From positions 1 through 62,676 of the forward strand of contig QHXN01000034.1 of NCBI GenBank assembly GCA_003222975.1: 62,676 bases of DNA, written 5' to 3'. The notes under the pieces were generated by a model. That model was given only the letters and a program-made list of their open reading frames with translations. It was not told the DNA's origin and did not search any database. This document shows, in pieces, positions 37,368-44,450 of this stretch. This stretch comes from Acidobacteriota bacterium (lineage in GTDB: Bacteria; Acidobacteriota; Blastocatellia; Pyrinomonadales; Pyrinomonadaceae). Positions within the stretch are counted from its first letter, which is position 1. The number at the start of each line of letters is the position of its first letter. The position numbers and the translations under genes were made by a program.

Positions 37368-39140
37368 ATGCCAGCCAGAAAAGGTTCGTGGGCGGGGCGC
37401 GGGGGCGACTCAACTCTCCTCGCCCTTATTCTTAACCCTTCGCTCCCTCTCGTTTTTAAACATTCGCTCTCCCTCGTTCTTCTCCCCGCGCTGCTCCTGG
37501 GCCTCGCGCCGCGGCCCGCGCGCGCGGCGCAGACGCAGTCGCGCGAGCGGCGCGCGACCACGCGGCAGGCGTCGTCCGCGACGACGCCCGCGCCCGCGCA
37601 AACTCCCGCGCGCCCGACGCCGACACCCGCGACGACGCCCGCCGCGACGCAGACGCCCACGCCTTCGGCGACGACGCCCGCGCGGCAGGCGAGCGCGCCG
37701 CAGACGCTCGAAGAGTTGCGCGCGCGCCTGCGCGAGATAATTGCGAGGCCGGAGTTCGCTTCGTCGCGCCTCGCCGTCAAGGTCGCCTCGCTCGACACGG
37801 GGCGCGTGCTCTTCGAGCAGGACGCAGGGAAGTGGATGCAGCCCGCGTCGAACATGAAGCTCTACACGGTGGCCGCCGCGCTCGACCGGCTCACGCCCGA
37901 CTTCCGCTTCGTCACCTCGGTCTATGCGCCCGCGCGCCCCGACACGTCGGGCACTGTGCGCGGCGACCTCGTCATCTACGGTCGCGGCGATCCCAGTTAC
38001 GCGACGCGCTTCAACCCCGCAGGCGACACGGACTACTACCGCGCCATCAACGAGCTGGCCGCAAACGTCGTCAAGGCGGGCGTGCGCCGCGTCGAGGGCG
38101 ACTTGGTCGGCGACGAGAGTTACTTCAGCGGCCCGTCGCTCGCGCCCGGCTGGGAGTGGGACGACCTTCAGTGGTGGTACGGCGCGGAGGTGAGCGCGCT
38201 CACCGTCAACGACAACTCGGTTGACCTCTCGGTCAAGCCCGGCGCGCGCGTCGGCGACCCGTGCGTCATCACGGTCGGCCCCTCGATGCCCTTCGTCACC
38301 GTCGTTGACCGCACGACCACCGCCGAGCGCGGCACGCGGCGCGACGTGAGCGTCCACCGCGCGCTCGGCCAGAACACAATCGAGGTGCGCGGCACGCTTC
38401 CGCTCGACGACCGCGGCCTCTCGGAGAGCGTCGCCGTCTCGCACCCGGCGCTCATGTTCACGACGATGCTGCGCGCGGCCCTCGAACGCCAGGGCGTCGC
38501 CTTCACGGGGCAGACGCGAACGGTTGACGCGCAAAGTAGGGCCGACAACAACCAGCCTCTTCAAGTCTCCTCGCTCGTCGAGATCGCCACGCGCCAGTCG
38601 CCGCCGCTCTCGGTCATCGCTGCGAAGACCTTGAAGCCGAGCCAGAACCTCTACGCCGAACTCATCCTGCGCGCGCTCGGCAAGGCCGCGGCGACCGACC
38701 CGCGGCAGGCGACTGCGGACGCCGGCGTCGAGGCCGTCAGGAAGTTTCTGGCGAAGGCCGGGGTTGACGAGCGCGTCAGTATGCTCGACGGCTCCGGCCT
38801 CTCGCGCGCCGACCTCGTCACCGCCGACGCGACGCTTCAACTCCTGACGTACATGAACCGACACCCCGCCGGCGCGGTCTTCCGCGAGGCTTTGCCAATC
38901 GCGGGCGTGGACGGCACGCTGCGCAACCACATGAAGGGCACGCCCGCCCAAGGGAACGTCCGCGCCAAGACGGGCACGCTCGGCACGGCCAACTCGCTCT
39001 CCGGCTACGTCCTCAGCGCCGCAGGCGAGCGCCTCGTCTTCTCCCTGATGGTCAACAACCCGCCGCGAGACCTGGACGCGCACGTCGCCTTCAACGACGC
39101 CGTCGCCGTGCTGCTCGCCTCGTTCGCGGGGCGGTCATAA
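37368..39140 (+). CDS. dacB: D-alanyl-D-alanine carboxypeptidase/endopeptidase (PBP4, DacB)
   Basis: 590 aa from the ATG at 37368; a GTG at 37323 is also possible. A hydrophobic signal (SLSLVLLPALLLGLAPRPARA) precedes a ~60-residue Thr/Pro/Ala linker. The peptidase S13 motifs are present: SNMK (SxxK, PASNMKLYT), an SxN-like PSQNLYAE and KTG (RAKTGTLGTANSLSGYV), with LDGSGLSRADLV. It trims or cleaves peptidoglycan cross-links in the periplasm. The signal-peptide region is encoded by internally repetitive DNA (CCTCTCG / TCTCCCTCG). Confidence 0.92.
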   Translation: MPARKGSWAGRGGDSTLLALILNPSLPLVFKHSLSLVLLPALLLGLAPRPARAAQTQSRERRATTRQASSATTPAPAQTPARPTPTPATTPAATQTPTPSATTPARQASAPQTLEELRARLREIIARPEFASSRLAVKVASLDTGRVLFEQDAGKWMQPASNMKLYTVAAALDRLTPDFRFVTSVYAPARPDTSGTVRGDLVIYGRGDPSYATRFNPAGDTDYYRAINELAANVVKAGVRRVEGDLVGDESYFSGPSLAPGWEWDDLQWWYGAEVSALTVNDNSVDLSVKPGARVGDPCVITVGPSMPFVTVVDRTTTAERGTRRDVSVHRALGQNTIEVRGTLPLDDRGLSESVAVSHPALMFTTMLRAALERQGVAFTGQTRTVDAQSRADNNQPLQVSSLVEIATRQSPPLSVIAAKTLKPSQNLYAELILRALGKAAATDPRQATADAGVEAVRKFLAKAGVDERVSMLDGSGLSRADLVTADATLQLLTYMNRHPAGAVFREALPIAGVDGTLRNHMKGTPAQGNVRAKTGTLGTANSLSGYVLSAAGERLVFSLMVNNPPRDLDAHVAFNDAVAVLLASFAGRS

Positions 39141-39146
39141 GAAATA

Positions 39147-39252
39147 GTTCAAAGTTCAAGGTTCAAAGTTCAAAGTTAGCGTGCCAGGAGCGACCGGTCA
39201 CATTACGGCTTTGAACTTTGAACTTTGAACTTTGAACTTTAAACTTTGAACT
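39147..39252. repeat. Inverted heptamer array (GTTCAAA/ACTTTGA type)
   Basis: The left arm of GTTCAAA, GTTCAAG, GTTCAAA, GTTCAAA units follows the dacB stop. The right arm of ACTTTGA units ends a few bases before the dapF ATG at 39256. Same consensus as the array at 16924-17006, with a different core. Confidence 0.9.
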
Positions 39253-39255
39253 CGT

Positions 39256-40179
39256 ATGCAGTTCACCAAACTCCACGGCTACGGCAACGACTACCTCGTC
39301 TTCGAGGCGGAGCAGCTCGCGCCCGTCGGCTGGCGAATCGGCTTCGAGTCCGTCAGCGAGTCGAACCCGCTGGGCGATTTCGTGCGGCGCGTCTGCGACC
39401 GCCACTTCGGGGCGGGCGCGGACGGCGTCGCCGTCGTCGAGCGTCTGACCGGGGGCGGCTACGCGGATTTCGTCCTGCGCATCTTCAACCCCAACGGCAG
39501 CGAGGCCGCGATGTCCGGCAACGGCTCGCGCTGCGCCGCCGCGTACCTTTACTTCGGCGGCCTCTGGGCGAACGAGGAGCTGCGCTTTCGGACGCGGGCC
39601 GGCGTCAAGCGCTTCCGCCTGCGCGAACGCACGGGCGGCGGCAGTTTCCGCTTCGAGGCCGAGATCGGGCAGCCGCGCTTCGACAGCGCCTCGATCCCAA
39701 TGCTCACGCTCGAACCGCTCTCGGAGGTGCGCGACTACCCGCTCGCCCTCGCCGACGGCGAGACGGTCACGGTCACGGCCCTACAGATGTGCAATCCGAA
39801 CTGCTGCGTCTTCGTCGAGGACTTCGGGCGCGCGGACTGGCGTCGCCTCGGTCGCACGATAGAGTCGCACGACGCCTTTCCCGAACGCACGAACGTCGAA
39901 TTCGTCCGCGTGGTTGACCGTCGGAACATAGAGGCGCGCGTCTGGGAGCGCGGCGCGGGCGAGACACTCTCCTCCGGCACGGGCGCTTGCGCGGCGGCGG
40001 TCGCCTCGATTGTCGGCGGCCACACCGAGCGACACGTCAGCGTGCGTATGCCCGGCGGCACACTCGAAGTCCTCTGGCGCGACGACGGTGAAGTCTTGCT
40101 AACGGGCACGGCGGAGGTCATCTACCGCGGCGAATGGCTGAAAGAACAGGAGGCAGACGGCAGGGGCAGGAGGCAGTAA
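39256..40179 (+). CDS. dapF: Diaminopimelate epimerase-family protein with both catalytic Cys replaced by Ser
   Basis: 307 aa with the DapF fold: KLHGYGNDYLVF at the N-terminus, FNPNGSEAAMSGNGSRCAAA (about 77-96) and GAGETLSSGTGACAAAV (about 233-249). In characterised DapF the two acid/base cysteines sit in CGNG and CG(S/T)GAC. Here these positions are Ser87 and Ser240, while the neighbouring cysteines remain. Canonical function is LL- to meso-diaminopimelate for peptidoglycan; activity with serines is uncertain. The last ~10 residues (QEADGRGRRQ) and the stop come from a dispersed repeat. The start lacks a ribosome-binding site. Confidence 0.88.
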   Translation: MQFTKLHGYGNDYLVFEAEQLAPVGWRIGFESVSESNPLGDFVRRVCDRHFGAGADGVAVVERLTGGGYADFVLRIFNPNGSEAAMSGNGSRCAAAYLYFGGLWANEELRFRTRAGVKRFRLRERTGGGSFRFEAEIGQPRFDSASIPMLTLEPLSEVRDYPLALADGETVTVTALQMCNPNCCVFVEDFGRADWRRLGRTIESHDAFPERTNVEFVRVVDRRNIEARVWERGAGETLSSGTGACAAAVASIVGGHTERHVSVRMPGGTLEVLWRDDGEVLLTGTAEVIYRGEWLKEQEADGRGRRQ

Positions 40180-40265
40180 AAACTTTTGAGAAGCGGCTGA
40201 GGTAAAGCGTCAAGGCCGACGACGCGAAGCCCCTGCTTCCTGCCCCTGCCGTCTGCCTCCTGGTT
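40145..40265. repeat. Inverted heptamer repeat, second copy of the 32290-32417 element
   Basis: Left arm 40145-40179 and right arm 40233-40265 carry the same GGCAGACGGCAGGGGCAGGA sequence as the copy 7.9 kb upstream. The core also shares CGGCTGAGGTAA and GACGCGAAG-like pieces. It provides the C-terminal residues and TAA stop of dapF. Confidence 0.9.
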
Positions 40266-40322
40266 GTCCTTTCGGTACGCTGCTGGACAAAAATTGAGGG
40301 CTTGTGGTAGCCTCTGTCGCGT

Positions 40323-40358
40323 GACAAGCGGACGACAGTTCGCTTGTCATTCTTTTTT
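40323..40358 (+). terminator. Rho-independent terminator after dapF
   Basis: GACAAGCG/CGCTTGTC forms a perfect 8-bp stem with a 10-nt loop, followed by ATTCTTTTTT. It separates dapF from the leader of the 3D-domain gene. Confidence 0.7.
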
Positions 40359-40367
40359 CCGGTGTTT

Positions 40368-40479
40368 TTTCGGCGCTCCGCATCAAGGACGTGGTTCCCC
40401 ACTCCGGCTGACTCAACTTCACTCCTAGAGCCGGGGGTCGAGGACGGGAGGCAACTAACCTACTCGCGCGCCGCCGAAA
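40368..40479 (+). promoter_or_regulatory. Structured 5' leader of the 3D-domain gene
   Basis: TTTCGGCG (40368-40375) pairs perfectly with CGCCGAAA (40472-40479), closing about 95 nt. Inside, CCGGCT (40404-40409) pairs with AGCCGG (40429-40434), followed by GCAACTAACC. The closing stem ends 28 bp before the ATG and 12 bp before the GGGAGGAG ribosome-binding site. A cis-regulatory RNA is plausible. c-di-AMP riboswitches often precede wall-hydrolase genes, but I do not see their conserved GGGGACCCA box. Confidence 0.4.
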
Positions 40480-40507
40480 GACCCCAAACTATCGGGAGGA
40501 GAACCGA

Positions 40508-41125
40508 ATGAGTAAACCCCTTTTGGGGGGGAGTGCGGCGGCGGTCGCGCTTCTCTCCGCTTCGTTGCTCTTTTACGCGCAACCTTCGGTCGCAGAAACC
40601 CTCGCAGCAGCCTCGCAGGAGATTCAACAAAAAGGCGGAGTCCAGACGATAAAAGCCCCCGGCGCGGACTTGTCACCGACGACGGACGCCGCCGAAACGG
40701 GCGTCGCCGCAAGCGACGCGGAAAAACCGAACACGACCGAGAAGGACGCGGGGAGGCTCGCGGCACTGGCCGTGAGCGCCGCGTCGGAATTGAAAGAAGA
40801 GACGGAAGCGCCGGCCCCGGCACTGTCCTTCACGGCCACGGCCTACAGTCTTCGCGGGCGCACCGCGAGCGGCAGGGCGGTCAGCCGCGGCGTCATTGCC
40901 GCAGACCGGAGGCTCCTGCCCATCGGGACGCGCGTGCGGCTCGATGCCGGCCAGTACAGCGGCGAGTACGTCGTCGCCGACACGGGCGGCGCGGTGCGCG
41001 GGCGCAAGATTGACATCTGGGTTCCGAACACGGGCGAGGCTATGCGCTTCGGGCGGCGTCCCGTCCGTCTCACCGTCCTGACGCGCACACGTCAGCGGAC
41101 GGCAAGTCAGCAGGGCCGCAGGTAA
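40508..41125 (+). CDS. Exported 3D-domain cell-wall protein
   Basis: 205 aa. Signal peptide (about 1-29, ending PSVAE), a ~80-residue low-complexity Ala/Glu/Thr region, then a C-terminal 3D domain: FTATAYSLRGRTASGRAVSR, AADRRLLPIGTRVRL and VADTGGAVRGRKIDIWV. The three conserved aspartates of the family are Asp in AAD, ADTG and KIDIW. 3D domains occur in peptidoglycan lytic transglycosylases (MltA-like fold). GGGAGGAG precedes the ATG. Confidence 0.87.
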   Translation: MSKPLLGGSAAAVALLSASLLFYAQPSVAETLAAASQEIQQKGGVQTIKAPGADLSPTTDAAETGVAASDAEKPNTTEKDAGRLAALAVSAASELKEETEAPAPALSFTATAYSLRGRTASGRAVSRGVIAADRRLLPIGTRVRLDAGQYSGEYVVADTGGAVRGRKIDIWVPNTGEAMRFGRRPVRLTVLTRTRQRTASQQGRR

Positions 41126-41164
41126 CAACTGGATTAACTCATTCAGCATTCAACGCTGAAACGC

Positions 41165-41197
41165 CGAGGCCGCCGTCTTTTTTGAACGGCGGCCTCG
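41165..41197 (+). terminator. Hairpin after the 3D-domain gene
   Basis: CGAGGCCGCCGT (41165-41176) and ACGGCGGCCTCG (41186-41197) form a perfect 12-bp stem with loop CTTTTTTGA. No long T-run follows, only AAATTT, so it may be a terminator or an mRNA-stabilising stem ahead of the asparaginase gene. Confidence 0.6.
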
Positions 41198-41217
41198 AAA
41201 TTTAGAACAATTTGCCA

Positions 41218-42279
41218 ATGGATAGAGAACAGGATCAGAGCATCCCGCAGGCCGCGCCGCTCGTCGAAGTCCGGCGCGGGCCTATCGTCGAGTCGCGCCA
41301 CCGCGGGCACGTCGCCGCCGTAGGCGGCGAAGGCCATCTCGTCGCCAGCCTCGGCCAGCCTAAAGCCGTCACCTACCTCCGCTCGTCCGCCAAACCGTTC
41401 CAGGCGCTGCCCCTCTCCACGAGCGGGGCAGCCGACCGCTTCGGCTTTAACGAAATCGAGTTGGCCGTCGCCTGCGGCTCGCACAGCGGCGAGGACTTGC
41501 ACGCCGAGACGGTCGCAGGGATGCTCAAAAAGATCGGCCTGGACGAAAGTTTTCTGAAGTGCGGAGTCCACGAGCCTTTCGACCGCGAGACTGCCGAGCG
41601 GCTGCGCGCGCGCGGCGAGCGGCCCACGGTGCTTCGCAACAACTGCTCCGGCAAGCACACAGGCATGCTCGCGCTCGCCCTGCATCTCGGCGCGCCGCCC
41701 GAAACTTACGATGACCCCGATGGCCCCGTCCAGCAGGCAATCCTGCTCGCCGTCTCCCGGCTCTCCGGCGTCGCGGTCGAAGACGTAACCGTCGGCACGG
41801 ACGGCTGCGGCGTCCCCGTCTTCGGCGTGCCCGTGCGCGCGATGGCGCTCATGTACGCGCGCCTGGTCGCGCCGCCGCCGGATTTTGACGAGACGACGCG
41901 TCGTGCGTGCCAGCGTATAGTCGCGGCGATGACCGCGCACCCGGAGATGGTCGGCGGAACGACCGAGCGCTTCGACACGGAGGTCATGCGCGCGGCGCGC
42001 GGGCGCGTCGTCTCGAAGATTGGCGCGGAGGGCGTTTACACGGCGGGCGTGCTCGCTTGCGAGGCTTGGCCGCGCGGGTTGGGTCTGGCCTTCAAGATCG
42101 AGGACGGTGAAGACCGCCGCGCCAGATCAACTATTGCCATCGAGTCTCTGCGACAGCTCGGTGTATTGGATGAGAACGCGCGCGAAGCCCTCACGCCCTA
42201 CTCCCGCTTCCCCGTCAAGAATCACAGAGGCGACATTGTGGGAGAAATCAAACCATATTTTGAACTCAAGCGGTCGTGA
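41218..42279 (+). CDS. L-asparaginase II family protein (Rhizobium etli type)
   Basis: 353 aa, matching the Asparaginase_II family rather than the E. coli enzymes: VRRGPIVESRHRGHVAAV, YLRSSAKPFQALPL, ELAVACGSHSGED and RNNCSGKHTGML, with GTDGCGVPVFGVP. In this family the SxxK pair in SSAK and conserved Cys/His residues form the catalytic, zinc-binding site. It hydrolyses asparagine to aspartate and ammonia. ATG 41218 is preferred over the TTG two codons upstream. No signal peptide. Confidence 0.9.
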   Translation: MDREQDQSIPQAAPLVEVRRGPIVESRHRGHVAAVGGEGHLVASLGQPKAVTYLRSSAKPFQALPLSTSGAADRFGFNEIELAVACGSHSGEDLHAETVAGMLKKIGLDESFLKCGVHEPFDRETAERLRARGERPTVLRNNCSGKHTGMLALALHLGAPPETYDDPDGPVQQAILLAVSRLSGVAVEDVTVGTDGCGVPVFGVPVRAMALMYARLVAPPPDFDETTRRACQRIVAAMTAHPEMVGGTTERFDTEVMRAARGRVVSKIGAEGVYTAGVLACEAWPRGLGLAFKIEDGEDRRARSTIAIESLRQLGVLDENAREALTPYSRFPVKNHRGDIVGEIKPYFELKRS

Positions 42280-42299
42280 ATGTACGCTCCGGCACTCAA

Positions 42300-42800
42300 G
42301 CTGAATTCCTCCGTGTAACGTAAGCGTTCGAACTCACGGCAAGAAGTATTGATTGGGTACAAGTCCGATGACCGAAGTCGTCGGTTGGTTGATCTCAAAC
42401 GTAACCGCGGCGGATAAAATTTAGGCGGCTTTTATTGGAGAAAAGTGCCGAAGCGGTTTCCTCAGTCGAATGAGGAGGGACTACTGGCATGCACGTTGCT
42501 CAGGCAGAACACAGATAAAATTGTAGGGTGTAAATAGAGTTATCGGGTCAGGCTCGGAGACGGCTAGTGAGTGAAAGCTTTGGGGGAGGTTTTCTCTCAC
42601 TTCAAGCGGGCGACAACTCTTTGGGGGAACGGAGTGGTTGTCAGCATAGCAGTCGAAGGGCATCGTTTAGCGGGTTACTGATTCCGTTTCTGTAGGGGTT
42701 TGGGGGAGCCCCGCAGTAAGATCAGTAACCCGCATATTTTTGGCCGGGTGCTCTATTAACAAAAAAGCGCCGTGAGTGTTTAGCTCACGGCGCTTTTTTT
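42300..42800 (+). ncRNA. Candidate structured RNA with three TTTGGGGGA-loop hairpins
   Basis: A 568-bp gene-free gap rich in stems. CCGATGAC-CGAA-GTCGTCGG (42365-42384) is an 8-bp stem with a tetraloop. Then come three hairpins with the same loop motif TTTGGGGGA at 42579-42587, 42620-42628 and 42699-42707. Stem 1 is AGTGAG/CTCACT plus GAAA/TTTC. Stem 2 is GACAA/TTGTC plus CTC/GAG. Stem 3 is a perfect 13-bp GCGGGTTACTGAT/ATCAGTAACCCGC with inner GGGG/CCCC. A strong terminator ends it. The plus strand is inferred from the G-rich loops. Exact 5' end unknown. GGA in loops recalls CsrA-binding sRNAs, but no such family is recognised. Confidence 0.6.
42761..42800. terminator. Strong bidirectional terminator
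   Basis: GCGCCGTGAG and CTCACGGCGC form a perfect stem with loop TGTTTAG, flanked by AAAAAA and TTTTTTT, so it can work on both strands. On the plus strand it would end the candidate RNA; on the minus strand it would end the membrane-protein operon at 42848-46115. Confidence 0.9.
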
Positions 42801-42847
42801 CTGCTCAGGGGAAAGCCTCTCCGGCCTACGGAACGTTTCGGCGGGCG

Positions 42848-43615
42848 TCACTCTTTGCCGCGACCGACAAGCTTCGTCGTGGCACGGGGCGCGTTCAGGT
42901 CTTCGATGTCGAGGCGCAGCATGCCGCCCGCGTCCGAGTAGATTTCCTGCGCGGTGTTTCTGGCGCGCCGGTAGAGGAAGACCGCGCCGCCGATTGCGCC
43001 GCCGACGCCGAGGCAGAGGAGGATGGCGAGGCCGGTGGTGATGAGCGTCGTGACGATGACGCTGCCCATCGTCGAGGTGTAATACTTCGTCGCGATCTCT
43101 TCGGCGTGCGGGTTACGGCCTAACCAGCGCACGTCCTTCTCGTACTTCACGCCGGAGACGAGCTTGTCCGCCGCCGCCGCGTCCGGCGTGTCGAAGACGA
43201 AGACCGAGTAGTTGCCGACGCGTTTGTAGGCGGACGGCACGGGCTGTCCCGCCGCGCGGAGCTGCGCGATGCGCTCGTAGATTCGCGCGTCGTTGTCGGC
43301 GGCGTACTGAGGCGTGGTGAACTCAACGATGACGAGCCGCCCGCCTTCGTACTTTGCGGTGACGGCCTCGGTTCCCCCGTCGAAGCTGACGGCGTCGAGC
43401 GCGGGCCTATTCCCGGCGGCCTGTTGCAGCGCGGGCAGGCTCACAGCGTAGCCGACACCTTCGTTGACCTTCTTCTCCCAGTCCGGCAGGTGCATGACGA
43501 GAACGGGAACATCGCCCGTCTTCTCAGGTGCGAGCCTCGCGCCGTTCGCCGGAGACTGTGCCGACGCCACGCCAAAGGGGAGGGCGAGGAGCGCGAAGGC
43601 GAACAGGAATCTCAT
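42848..43615 (-). CDS. Exported membrane-anchored protein of unknown function
   Basis: 255 aa from the ATG at 43615. Signal peptide MRFLFAFALLALPFGVASAQ, an extracytoplasmic domain of ~165 residues (WEKKVNEGVGYAVSLPALQQ, VGNYSVFVFDTPDAAAADKL), then a long Gly/Leu-rich membrane helix near residue 190-220 and a short cytoplasmic tail. I recognise no family. It lies downstream of the zinc-ribbon PH-domain gene on the same strand and may form an envelope module with it. Confidence 0.7.
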   Translation of the reverse strand: MRFLFAFALLALPFGVASAQSPANGARLAPEKTGDVPVLVMHLPDWEKKVNEGVGYAVSLPALQQAAGNRPALDAVSFDGGTEAVTAKYEGGRLVIVEFTTPQYAADNDARIYERIAQLRAAGQPVPSAYKRVGNYSVFVFDTPDAAAADKLVSGVKYEKDVRWLGRNPHAEEIATKYYTSTMGSVIVTTLITTGLAILLCLGVGGAIGGAVFLYRRARNTAQEIYSDAGGMLRLDIEDLNAPRATTKLVGRGKE

Positions 43616-43766
43616 CAACTTCGATGCGTGCACTTTGAAACCTTCCCGGCCAACACAGGAGCGCCCGCGCGGGCCGCGGCGCTGCGGCGGCAAAACGTTT
43701 GGATGAATTAGACAACAGCGCCGTTGTGTTGGTTCCGCCGCGTTAATGATAAGGCCGGCGTTCATG

Positions 43767-44432
43767 TCAGCGCCAGCGGCGGAGTTCGCGCAGGAGGAGG
43801 TCTGCGTGGCGGCGCGGGTCGGGGATGTTTCTGAGCGCGGTGGTGCCGCCGGTCTCGCTCGCGTTGTCTATGACCAGGTTACCGAAGCGGAGCAGGCGCT
43901 GGAAGACGTTCGCGCTGACGGTCACGTCCTGGATGTTTCGCAGGGGAATGTTGCGCGTCGTCCGCGAGACGAGTCCCTGGTCAATTTCGATCTTCGAGTC
44001 GGTGAGCGTGTAACGCACGGTGTTGCGCCGGAGGTGCTTGTAGGCCGGGACGAGCAGCAGCGCGAGCGCGAGCGGGATAGCGATGAGGAGCGGGACTTTT
44101 AAGAACGCGAGGAGCGCGATCAGCGCGACTCCGCCGAGCGCGGCCAACGCGTAGCCAAGCTTGATGAAGAGGAGCGTCGGTCGGACGGTGAAGACGACCT
44201 GTTCCTCACCGCCGCGTTCGTCGGGGCGGCGCTCCGGTACGGGCGAGGGCGTGCGGACGGGGAGCGGCTGAACCGGCTGCGGGCGTGGCCCCGCGACGCG
44301 CGTCTCTTCGGACGCGACGCGCGTCGTCTCCTGAGAGACGCGCGTCTGCTCGGAGTCCGCGGGCGCGCCGCACGAGGCGCAGAAGCGCGCCGAGGGTGTC
44401 AGCCGCCCGCCGCAGTTGTAACAGTTGTCCAT
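43767..44432 (-). CDS. Zinc-ribbon, bacterial PH-domain membrane protein
   Basis: 221 aa. An N-terminal zinc ribbon (CYNCGGRLTPSARFCASCG), a Thr/Pro-rich linker with three TRV repeats, two membrane helices (about 90-130), then a bPH2 domain: NTVRYTLTDSKIEIDQGLVS and TTRNIPLRNIQDVTVSANVFQ, closing with FGNLVIDNASE. Similar to YdbS/YdbT-type membrane PH proteins, whose roles are unclear. ATG 44432 is preferred over a GTG at 44444. It lies 18 bp after the response-regulator gene. Confidence 0.82.
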   Translation of the reverse strand: MDNCYNCGGRLTPSARFCASCGAPADSEQTRVSQETTRVASEETRVAGPRPQPVQPLPVRTPSPVPERRPDERGGEEQVVFTVRPTLLFIKLGYALAALGGVALIALLAFLKVPLLIAIPLALALLLVPAYKHLRRNTVRYTLTDSKIEIDQGLVSRTTRNIPLRNIQDVTVSANVFQRLLRFGNLVIDNASETGGTTALRNIPDPRRHADLLLRELRRWR

Positions 44433-44450
44433 CCGGGTCTTCACTCCGTC

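Noticed and set aside
40368..40479. Confident c-di-AMP (ydaO) riboswitch
   Set aside because: Target gene type fits and CTAACC recalls the core, but the conserved GGGGACCCA and GGGUGAAUC boxes are not seen.
42481..42663. 60-codon open frame inside the structured RNA region
   Set aside because: It is antisense across stems and has no coding features; stem conservation explains the region better.
42300..42800. RNase P, SRP RNA, tmRNA or 6S RNA
   Set aside because: None of their conserved core sequences could be found in this stretch on either strand.
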